A DNA stretch of 5,173 nt from Planctomycetaceae bacterium. GTDB lineage: Bacteria; Planctomycetota; Planctomycetia; Pirellulales; Pirellulaceae. The translations under genes were made by a program, and so were the position numbers. Positions 1 through 4,700 of this stretch are shown in pieces. Below the pieces are notes generated by a model that searched no databases, was not told the DNA's origin, and saw only the letters and a list, made by a program, of their open reading frames with translations. Location of the stretch: positions 1-5,173 of the forward strand of contig JAHEAM010000309.1 of the NCBI GenBank assembly GCA_024642765.1, in the 5' to 3' direction. How positions within the stretch are numbered: position 1 is the stretch's first letter; the number at the start of each line of letters is the position of its first letter.

Positions 1-1078
1 TTTCGACCTCGACGGCCTTTTCTTTTTCGATTTGAGCAAGAGTGACGACGCGTTCGCGCTCGGTAACTTCCAGACCGCGATCTTTTTCCACACGTTCGGT
101 TTCGACGGCTTCCGTGCGTTCTTTCGACTTAGAAGCAACGATAATTGCACGCAAACGATTTTCTTCAGCGATCGCAATTTCTTCATCAGCCGTGATACGA
201 GAAAGCTGAGAGCGTTGGCGTTCCTGGTTGGCGACGACTTCGGCTTCGGCACGTTGACGCGATTGAATCTCTGCGATTTCGCGGGCTTGTTTCTCTTCGG
301 CCTCGGCTTGTTGGCGTTGAAGCATCAGGATCGCTTCGCGGGCTTCAACGTCCTGTTTGGTGATCGTTTTTTCCTTTTCTCGACGGATTTGATTGGCCAG
401 GACTTGTTCATGCGAAGTGAGGTCCGTGATTTTCTTGATACCTTCGGCATCGAGAACGTTGTTTGGATTGAGCTGTTCGATATCGGTTTGCTCAAGGTAA
501 TCGATAGCGGCGTCTTCCAAAACGTAGCCGTTGAGGTCGGTGCCGATAATCTTCATCATTTGTTCACGGAATTGTTCGCGTGAGGTGTAAAGTTCGATAA
601 AGTCAAATTGCTTGCCAACGGATTTGAGACCCTCGGAGAATTTTGGTTCAAATAGAGCGACGAGCGCTTTTTCTTCCGAGGCGCGTTTGCAACCGAGGTA
701 CTGAGCGACCTTCTTGACATCTTCGTCAATTTTGTTGACGCGAACGAAGAACGCCACCTTAATGTCGGCCCGAATGTTGTCTTTACAAACAAGACCATCT
801 TGGCCTTTTCGATCAATCTCAATACGCTTGACCGAAATGTCCATTAGCTCCTCGCGATGGATGAACGGAATCACGAACATGCCGCCAAATCCAACGGTCG
901 TGCCGCCGCGACCGTTTCGAATAATGGCGGTCCCCTGCTCTACCTTGCGATAACACTTGACATAGAACAGGACGATTCCAATCAACAGAATAAATAGAAA
1001 CCCTATAACTACAGCGGCAATCCCTAGCACCATCATTGAGTTACTCGTCCCTTGGGCCAACGGAGTCAATTCTAACAT
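1..1078 (-). CDS. Flotillin family protein (SPFH domain, YqiK-like), C-terminus cut by window edge
   Basis: The visible 359 codons are the N-terminal part of a flotillin, a membrane scaffold thought to organise lipid microdomains and to oligomerise through its SPFH domain and long helices. Residues about 15-40 form one hydrophobic membrane segment. The SPFH domain follows at about 45-200; 'VEQGTAIIRNG' at 46-56 and 'GLVCKDNIRADIKVAFFVRV' at 95-114 are typical of the family. From about 210 to the edge the chain is a charged helix rich in Ala, Glu, Gln and Arg, as in the flotillin coiled coil. Family members are usually 500-700 residues, so a large part lies outside the window. The ATG at 1078 is chosen because GAGGA lies 4 bases upstream and the YqiJ-like stop is only 7 bases away; Met15 and Met16 are worse choices because they would cut into the start of the membrane segment. 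It is the second gene of an operon with the YqiJ-like gene. The family call is secure; the exact subfamily is inferred from the partner. Confidence 0.93.
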   Translation of the reverse strand, partial: MLELTPLAQGTSNSMMVLGIAAVVIGFLFILLIGIVLFYVKCYRKVEQGTAIIRNGRGGTTVGFGGMFVIPFIHREELMDISVKRIEIDRKGQDGLVCKDNIRADIKVAFFVRVNKIDEDVKKVAQYLGCKRASEEKALVALFEPKFSEGLKSVGKQFDFIELYTSREQFREQMMKIIGTDLNGYVLEDAAIDYLEQTDIEQLNPNNVLDAEGIKKITDLTSHEQVLANQIRREKEKTITKQDVEAREAILMLQRQQAEAEEKQAREIAEIQSRQRAEAEVVANQERQRSQLSRITADEEIAIAEENRLRAIIVASKSKERTEAVETERVEKDRGLEVTERERVVTLAQIEKEKAVEVE

Positions 1079-1088
1079 TCGATCCTCA
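1079..1088 (-). promoter_or_regulatory. Ribosome binding site of the flotillin gene, overlapping the upstream stop
   Basis: Read on the minus strand, TGAGGATCGA precedes the flotillin ATG. The TGA is the stop of the YqiJ-like gene and GAGGA is the Shine-Dalgarno core, 4 bases before the ATG. The arrangement suggests translational coupling of the two genes. Confidence 0.65.
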
Positions 1089-1739
1089 GTTTTTAGGTAA
1101 ACGAACCAAATAAACATTGGTGCTAGAGTCGAAGCTTACTAGTTCGACTGCATCACCCTTTTGGAGACGAGCTCCAAAACAACGTACATTCAAAACAATG
1201 GGCGGTCCATCTTGAGCGATTTCAACCTGGCCGAACGAATCGGTGACTTCGGATGTTGAAACGATGGCTGTTGTGCCCAAAAGTTTTGAATTGTTAATTA
1301 CTTCATCTTTTTCTGTCATCTTATTGAAAAACGGAATGGTCGGCATGACCGCAAGTTTTGTGGCTAAAAGGCTGGCAATAAAACAGGGGCCCAACAAATA
1401 AAACTCAACCAACCAACTCCAACTTGTGTTCCAAAAATGATTCGCAAGAATCGATGCAATCCAAAATAGTAAACTGAAAATGGAAATGAAAAAAGTTACA
1501 GGCACGGTTCCTAAGTGAAAGAACTCAAGTGCCGACATGAATAGTCCGTGTCCACCAGTTCCAATATGGCCGACATCGGCATCTCCATCGATTTCTGTAT
1601 CGATTCCCAAGTCTATGTCGAGCGCATCAAGTCCGAAGACTCCCAAGATGACAAATAGCCAATATGAAAAAACCACCAGTAACAACAGCGTTGCCGGCAT
1701 GTTCACGGGTTGAAAGACTTCGACTAAAAAGTGAACCAT
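1086..1739 (-). CDS. YqiJ-like / NfeD-type membrane protein with C-terminal OB fold
   Basis: This 217-residue protein matches the size and layout of E. coli YqiJ (about 209 residues), the partner encoded beside flotillin YqiK. Predicted membrane segments lie at about 14-37, 78-100 and 106-130. Between the first and second is an acidic stretch (38-55, with Asp at 38, 41, 43, 47, 51, 53 and 55), followed by a 'GHGLFMSALEFFHLGTVPV' segment (63-81) that resembles the YqiJ motif GHISQALHYLNIGRLP. The C-terminal part, about 147-215, has the strand pattern of an NfeD-like OB fold ('LLGTTAIVSTSEVTDSFGQV' and 'LQKGDAVELV'). NfeD-type proteins are known to pair with flotillin or stomatin-like proteins, and the downstream flotillin starts 7 bases after this stop. 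The start is fixed by GAGAGGA 4 bases upstream (1744-1750); Met14 is a poorer alternative. An ATG at 1752 is out of frame. No convincing promoter was found upstream. Confidence 0.88.
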   Translation of the reverse strand: MVHFLVEVFQPVNMPATLLLLVVFSYWLFVILGVFGLDALDIDLGIDTEIDGDADVGHIGTGGHGLFMSALEFFHLGTVPVTFFISIFSLLFWIASILANHFWNTSWSWLVEFYLLGPCFIASLLATKLAVMPTIPFFNKMTEKDEVINNSKLLGTTAIVSTSEVTDSFGQVEIAQDGPPIVLNVRCFGARLQKGDAVELVSFDSSTNVYLVRLPKN

Positions 1740-1750
1740 TCGTTCCTCTC
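1740..1750 (-). promoter_or_regulatory. Ribosome binding site of the YqiJ-like gene
   Basis: On the minus strand GAGAGGA is followed by ACGA and then the ATG at 1739. The core and spacer (GAGGA-ACGA-ATG) match the flotillin start (GAGGA-TCGA-ATG) except for one base, which supports both start choices. Confidence 0.65.
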
Positions 1751-2007
1751 ATTCCGCTGAAATCAAAATTGATGTCTGGCATTGTACGAAATTCAAATTC
1801 GACGAATGTGACACGAGTCGCAGGGGAAGAGTGTTGTCGAATAACATACAATTCAAACGCGGTGAGTACATCTTCTAGGATAGTTGCACTCGTGTTTTTT
1901 GGGACAGCCATTATCGAAAAACTTTATTGAATGAACAGTAAATTCTCTGGTAATTCGCAGGGTGATTTTGAATATTGGTTCAAATCGCCGTTGGATTGCT
2001 TTTAGCT

Positions 2008-2029
2008 TGTTTTTGACGTGTTTTTGCCG
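2008..2029. repeat. Two tandem copies of an 11-base unit
   Basis: TGTTTTTGACG is followed directly by TGTTTTTGCCG, a single mismatch between the copies. It lies in the gene-poor stretch and its role is unknown; it could be a small slippage product. Confidence 0.5.
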
Positions 2030-2117
2030 TGGTCACGCGATTTCAGAGGTTTCAGTTTTGCCAATTGGTTTGTTCGTGCCGGACAGGGATTCCGCAAAAG
2101 GGATTGCGATTTCGTAA

Positions 2118-2225
2118 ATGAGATTGGGTCCGCGAGATTTCTTAGTCGCAGTTATGGCAATGTTCGTTAGCGCGCCATCCGCGAGCCTAGTTTTGGATCG
2201 AGTTCTTGACACCCTTTATCGATAG
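2118..2225 (+). CDS. Possible small exported peptide or N-terminal gene relic (35 codons)
   Basis: An ATG frame of 35 residues begins MRLGPRDFLVAVMAMF and has the layout of a signal peptide: basic N-terminus, hydrophobic core at about 8-17, and a small-residue cleavage-like site (SAPSA, 18-22), followed by only 13 residues before a TAG. There is no convincing Shine-Dalgarno sequence. It may be the remaining N-terminus of a decayed secreted-protein gene, a genuine microprotein, or chance. No family is recognised. Confidence 0.15.
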   Translation: MRLGPRDFLVAVMAMFVSAPSASLVLDRVLDTLYR

Positions 2226-2290
2226 CAACGGCTAAAAATTGGGTGGAGGCGAACTCGATGATGGTCTTCTAGAGATGGAACGAATGAAAA

Positions 2291-2401
2291 ATGTTCGTAC
2301 TGAGCAAGAAGAATTCGACAATAGCCAATCAAGCGACCTGCGGTCTACTCTTTGGTTCATTGGCGTGGGCATTCGGACTGGTATTCATGTTTCGCACTTA
2401 A
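2291..2401 (+). CDS. Possible single-membrane-segment microprotein (36 codons) or relic
   Basis: The frame encodes 36 residues with a polar N-terminus (MFVLSKKNSTIANQ) and one hydrophobic segment at about 16-34 (CGLLFGSLAWAFGLVFMF) ending RT-stop. An overlapping frame from the ATG at 2284 encodes 42 more hydrophilic residues. Neither has a strong ribosome binding site. The frame continues past two stops into another protein-like stretch, which favours a decayed gene over a functional microprotein. Confidence 0.15.
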   Translation: MFVLSKKNSTIANQATCGLLFGSLAWAFGLVFMFRT

Positions 2402-2583
2402 TCCAAAAGTAGATAACGGCGACTCCAGATCGCCAATGATGACTTGGCTAAGTTGGTCGAGTGGCGCCAGAGCGAATGATTCCCGCGGCAAAGGCGGATT
2501 TGATTTCTATTCGGTCTGAAAAGTACCAATAGTTGGCTTTCGCAAAAACGCCTGTCACCTTCGTCTTGGCAATCCAGTGTGTT

Positions 2584-3279
2584 TTACCGTTCGAAGATTT
2601 TGAAGTTGTCGAAGTCGTTCATGTCATCAAATGACCCAAGACCTACCTGGCCAGAGCCAAACGTCTGGTCTTCCACCGCCATTTGTGGCGTATCCATGTC
2701 ATCGAAGTAGATTTCAATTTTACCAGTTTTGAAATCTCGAACCAGCTTGATGTGATGCCAATCGTCGTTCCAATCGACTTTCTTTTTGTTAGTGGTGAGC
2801 GGCGTTCGTGCAGCGTTATCGACGATCATGATTTGGCCGCTGGCCGGATCTGGTTTGGCACCTAAATGAGCGTAATAGAACTGTGTGGGATTTTGATATC
2901 CAAAAAAAATGCAACAGTCTCGGTGATCGCCTGTGTCCAGCGTGCTTTTCACGTCAAACGTAAGTTCGAAGCTTTCGAACACAAATCCATCGAGTAGTGC
3001 AATGTTATGAGGGCTGCGATATTTGGGTTCGTAGTTGCTTATGCGTTTGTTTAGGCCAAAGACATGCTTGCCTGTATTTTCGTCTTTTGTAAGAGTCCAA
3101 GCTTCGCTGTCGGTGGTCTTCCAGTGTTCGATTCCCGCTTCAAAATCGTCTAGGAATTTTGTTTTGGGTTTGGGCGTTGAGTCGCCCTGATTAGGAGCGG
3201 TAGATTCGGTCGTTTGGCCGAAAGTAATACCATGAATCAGTACCGCAAAGATAAAAACAAAGGCTCTTGATTTGTTCAT
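2584..3279 (-). CDS. Exported LamG/DUF1080-like concanavalin-fold protein
   Basis: The protein has 231 residues. Residues 1-22 form a signal peptide (NKSR, then a hydrophobic core ending ITFGQ), so it is expected in the periplasm or outside the cell. A polar Thr/Pro/Lys linker at about 23-41 leads to a beta-sandwich domain covering 42-231. Typical features are 'FLDDFEAGIEHW' at 42-53, 'FESFELTFDVKS' at 101-112, 'FFGYQNPTQFYYAHLG' at 125-140, 'DWHHIKLVRDFKTGKIEIYF' at 173-192, and the closing 'SGQVGLGSFDDMNDFDNFKI' at 209-228. This is the pattern of LamG-like and 3-keto-disaccharide-hydrolase-like (DUF1080) domains, which often bind or process sugars. I cannot point to catalytic residues, so carbohydrate binding is an inference. 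An adjacent CysCys pair (122-123) is unusual. The start has a weak GAGAG signal 8 bases upstream. It is divergent from the small helix-turn-helix-like gene and appears monocistronic. Confidence 0.8.
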   Translation of the reverse strand: MNKSRAFVFIFAVLIHGITFGQTTESTAPNQGDSTPKPKTKFLDDFEAGIEHWKTTDSEAWTLTKDENTGKHVFGLNKRISNYEPKYRSPHNIALLDGFVFESFELTFDVKSTLDTGDHRDCCIFFGYQNPTQFYYAHLGAKPDPASGQIMIVDNAARTPLTTNKKKVDWNDDWHHIKLVRDFKTGKIEIYFDDMDTPQMAVEDQTFGSGQVGLGSFDDMNDFDNFKIFER

Positions 3280-3310
3280 TTTTTTGACTCTCAGAGGAAA
3301 GGCTCTCTAC

Positions 3311-3326
3311 CGTGCATTCGTGCATT
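3311..3326. repeat. Perfect 8-base tandem repeat upstream of the LamG-like gene
   Basis: CGTGCATT occurs twice without a gap, 32-47 bases upstream of the LamG-like start codon. It overlaps the -10-like box and predicted transcription start on the minus strand, so it could be a pair of operator half-sites. Function is inferred from position only. Confidence 0.5.
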
Positions 3327-3329
3327 GTA
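3324..3329 (-). promoter_or_regulatory. Candidate -10 box for the LamG-like gene
   Basis: On the minus strand the hexamer is TACAAT, one mismatch from TATAAT, which would give a leader of roughly 40 bases. No good -35 box lies at the usual distance, so it may need an activator or may be chance. Confidence 0.25.
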
Positions 3330-3348
3330 GCCGAAATTATCGCGGCTA
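3328..3348. repeat. Inverted repeat TAGCCG-N9-CGGCTA
   Basis: Six-base perfect arms (3328-3333 and 3343-3348) flank nine bases. The dyad would cover the -10 to -35 spacer of the LamG-like gene, a typical place for a repressor operator. No T-run follows on either strand, so it is not a terminator. Confidence 0.4.
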
Positions 3349-3393
3349 GAGTTACGGGGCTTTGTTTGCAGGCGACTCTCAACCTTTTTTGAG

Positions 3394-3415
3394 CAATTGC
3401 GGTAGACCGCAATTG
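3394..3415. repeat. Perfect 10-base inverted repeat between divergent genes
   Basis: CAATTGCGGT and ACCGCAATTG are separated by only AG. Further outward pairing is partial. The dyad lies about midway between the divergent genes. The 2-base centre is too tight for a good RNA hairpin, and neither side carries the T-run of a terminator, so a protein-binding operator is the better reading. Confidence 0.6.
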
Positions 3416-3485
3416 TTTGAGGCTGAAATTTGGTGACATGCGAGGAAATAGTGGTGCAAAATGTTTCAATCAATCTTGTATTGGG

Positions 3486-3491
3486 TATACT
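3486..3491 (+). promoter_or_regulatory. Candidate -10 box for the small helix-turn-helix-like gene
   Basis: TATACT differs from TATAAT at one base and would place the transcription start about 46 bases before the ATG. The -35 region at 3463-3468 (GTTTCA) is poor. The A/T-rich leader that follows is compatible with a promoter. Confidence 0.3.
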
Positions 3492-3543
3492 CTGTTCTCG
3501 TATTTTTTTCATCAACAAATATTAAATAGAGTAAACGAAGGAT

Positions 3544-3813
3544 ATGAAAAAGAAGATTGGGAAGTCGGCTCGAATTCGTGAATACCTTGAATTGAATCCT
3601 GATGCGACTTGGAAATTGGCAGACGCCGACCTTAGCAAATTTGGGATCACAGGTCAGTATTTTGCGATGATCAAATCGAAGAATAAGGCACAAAGCAGTG
3701 TTCGGGAAATTAACGATGACGTCTTGGATCTCGCTTTGGAATTTGCCAAGCGTGTTGGCTGTATAGACACGGCGATTGAAGCATTAGGGCAGCTTAAGAA
3801 ATACCAAGTCTAA
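3544..3813 (+). CDS. Small helix-turn-helix-like protein of planctomycete type
   Basis: This 89-residue basic protein opens with 'KSARIREYLELNPDATWKLA' (7-26). It matches a small-protein family I know from planctomycetes, in which 'IREYL..NPDA' precedes a short helix-turn-helix-like unit. Helices are expected at about 8-18, 23-33 and 36-47 ('TGQYFAMIKSKN', the likely DNA-contacting helix). After a polar linker (46-57) comes a C-terminal amphipathic helical part, 'DVLDLALEFAKRVGCIDTAI' at 59-78 then 'EALGQLKKYQV'. It resembles the 'LA..VGG.+.A.EAL..L' tail of that family and may mediate dimerisation. The only usable start is this ATG: an in-frame TAA sits 10 bases upstream, and GAAGG lies unusually close, 2 bases before the ATG. 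DNA binding and a regulatory role are inference. The operator-like repeats upstream make self-regulation or control of the divergent gene plausible. It stands alone on the plus strand. Confidence 0.75.
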   Translation: MKKKIGKSARIREYLELNPDATWKLADADLSKFGITGQYFAMIKSKNKAQSSVREINDDVLDLALEFAKRVGCIDTAIEALGQLKKYQV

Positions 3814-3948
3814 GCCGTGTGAAATCTAGATTCTTTACTTTGGCTCAAGCATCTTGCGACGGCTCAAAAATGTGTAAAGCGTATGCACTTTGGAATAAAC
3901 ACACAATAAAAAGTGTCTATCACAGAAGACTGGCTTTCGGCCCGTGAT

Positions 3949-3979
3949 AATTGGCAACTTCATATTTGAAGTGACAATT
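3949..3979. repeat. Two-step inverted repeat downstream of the small helix-turn-helix-like gene
   Basis: ACTTCA-TATT-TGAAGT (3957-3972) forms the inner stem. AATTG (3949-3953) and CAATT (3975-3979) form an outer stem across a small internal loop. It lies about 140 bases after the 3813 stop and lacks a T-run, so it is more likely a structured or recombinase-related site than an intrinsic terminator. Confidence 0.4.
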
Positions 3980-4331
3980 GTCCGCATGGGTGCCATGCTA
4001 ATTTCGAATGGACGTCACGTGGCAAGCACGCTTAATTCTGGCAATGCGAGCCTCTTAACCTTGGGTATTCTTCTTCATGGGCTTAAGAGTTGATTCGATC
4101 CACTCAGATGCATTGCCCAATAAGATCCGATACATTGCGGCGCATGACGACATCGATCAATTGCGAGCTAGTAGTAGATCGCCGGCTTTTGACGTGCGAC
4201 AAGCCGGACATGAAAGTGCCTTGGAAAGTACTGCAGCCTACGCCGCACAACCTGTCTTAAACAGAAAATGTCCACAAGAGCCCGCAAACGAAAAGTCGGA
4301 CGCAGGAACTCGCGCGAATGATGCTAAGGAA
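3971..4331 (+). pseudogene. Possible decayed tyrosine recombinase (integrase) C-terminus, broken by a frameshift
   Basis: Two frames together resemble the end of a phage-type integrase. The first (GTG 3971 or ATG 3986 to the TGA at 4091-4093) contains 'RHVASTLNSGNASLLTLGIL' from 4013, followed by LHG. This is like the conserved 'RHTFAS.L.NSG..L..VQ.LLGH' box with catalytic Arg and His. Near 4076-4090 the similarity moves to the next frame, where 'KIRYIAAHDDIDQL' has a Tyr (codon 4131-4133) placed like the 'RYAHL...L' nucleophile box. The gap between the boxes is about nine residues too long, and no earlier integrase domain is recognisable in 3814-3970. The remaining frame (to 4397) is a polar tail that runs into the tRNA-like fragment, the usual place for an integrase gene beside its attachment site. 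This is an impression from motif spacing and context; a chance match is possible. Confidence 0.28.
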
Positions 4332-4540
4332 TGGGCGTTGAGGGACTCGAACAAACCCCAAAAACACGAGAGAAATGTTCAGTTGGCAATAAGTTGACGC
4401 CAAATCCGACGCTATCGACAGAAGAGCACACACTGCTGGAAATGTTTCGGCAAATGTCCACGAGCGACAAGATGCATTTATTTGAATTCGCAAATACGTT
4501 GACCAAGTCGAAAATTAATTCGCCGCCATCAACCATCTGA
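4331..4540 (+). CDS. Small frame reading out of the tRNA-like fragment (69 codons)
   Basis: The frame starts MGVEGLEQTPKT inside the tRNA-like stretch, then has a polar part (13-30) and a helix-prone segment with a regular hydrophobic pattern, 'EEHTLLEMFRQMSTSDKMHL' at 31-50 then FEFANTL. The latter resembles the 'LL..FR.LS..DK..L..FA' helices found near the ends of some repressor-like proteins. I have the impression that similar frames beginning GVEGLE.T and ending in a short helical part recur in planctomycete genomes near integrases, but cannot verify it here. An in-frame TAA lies 3 bases before the ATG, and AAGGA directly abuts it, so translation initiation looks poor. It may be expressed, a relic, or an artefact of tRNA-derived DNA. 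Confidence 0.28.
   Translation: MGVEGLEQTPKTREKCSVGNKLTPNPTLSTEEHTLLEMFRQMSTSDKMHLFEFANTLTKSKINSPPSTI
4332..4352 (-). other. tRNA 3'-end-like fragment, candidate attachment-site remnant
   Basis: Read on the minus strand this stretch begins GTTCGAGTCCC and ends CAACGCCCA. It can be read as G53, the T-loop TTCGAGT, stem bases CCCTC, acceptor bases AACGCCC and discriminator A. The bases before it do not supply the partner T-stem (GAGGG would be needed), and no 5' half of a tRNA is present, so it is a fragment and not a gene. Integrases often target exactly this part of tRNA genes and leave such copies at element borders. In the plus direction it reads 'EWALRDSN' and 'GVEGLEQT', the familiar database signature of frames running antisense through tRNA ends. 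Confidence 0.42.
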
Positions 4541-4630
4541 AACGGATTCTGCGGGAATTGAAAATCGATTCGAAAACCAACGAGATTGGGATGGCCCAAA
4601 GGAAAACTTTATCACACCTCGTGCATAACA

Positions 4631-4667
4631 CTTCGGGTTCAACAACTGCGCAATTCTTCGGGTCCAA
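4631..4667. repeat. Pair of 12-base direct repeats 25 bases apart
   Basis: CTTCGGGTTCAA (4631-4642) recurs as CTTCGGGTCCAA (4656-4667), one mismatch. The pair lies between the candidate attachment-site region and the minus-strand gene that ends at 4701. A protein-binding or element-end role is possible but unproven. Confidence 0.4.
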
Positions 4668-4700
4668 TGACAAACGCTTCGCCTGAGTACAAGTAACTGG

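Larger units (their letters stand above)
1912..2583. other. Gene-poor stretch with short broken reading frames
   Basis: No reading frame here is long enough or recognisable enough to call as a gene. Several short frames look protein-like: a possible signal peptide at 2118-2225, a hydrophobic frame at 2291-2401, then in the same frame after two stops 'IANDDLAKLVEWRQSE' ending about 2480, overlapped by 'MIPAAKADLISIRSEKYQ' at about 2477-2533. On the minus strand 'AKTKVTGVFAKANYWYFSD' is open just past the end of the LamG-like gene. The pattern fits decayed coding DNA or a dispersed intergenic repeat, but chance cannot be excluded. No clear terminator for the gene ending at 2584 is seen. Confidence 0.4.

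Noticed and set aside
32..583. Long plus-strand open frame of 183 codons
   Set aside because: It is antisense to the flotillin coiled coil. The Phe-rich product is what reverse reading of Glu/Lys codons gives, and the minus-strand frame has clear SPFH features.
556..953. Two overlapping open frames, minus 556-822 and plus 714-953
   Set aside because: Both lie wholly inside the SPFH-encoding part of the flotillin gene in other frames and their products look random.
1627..1930. Open frames of about 90 codons on both strands over the YqiJ-like 5' end
   Set aside because: They overlap the well-supported YqiJ-like start and its ribosome binding site. Neither has a ribosome binding site or a recognisable domain.
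2206..2238. Perfect TTGACA followed by TAAAAA on the plus strand
   Set aside because: The spacer is 21 bases, too long for a standard promoter, and no supported gene follows.
3171..3181. TGGGCGTTGAG, an 11-base match to the tRNA-like fragment at 4332-4342
   Set aside because: It lies in the coding sequence of the LamG-like linker, and a match of this length is expected by chance in a window of this size.
3394..3415. Palindrome considered as a bidirectional terminator
   Set aside because: The two flanking genes diverge, the loop is only two bases and no T-run follows on either strand.
3191..3693. Three minus-strand open frames (3191-3469, 3291-3518, 3466-3693) across the intergenic region
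   Set aside because: They overlap one another, the LamG-like start and the small helix-turn-helix-like gene, and show no domain-like features.
4257..4599. Two minus-strand open frames over the tRNA-like fragment
   Set aside because: They are antisense to the plus-strand frames there, have no ribosome binding site or recognisable features, and the tRNA-like sequence itself explains part of the openness.
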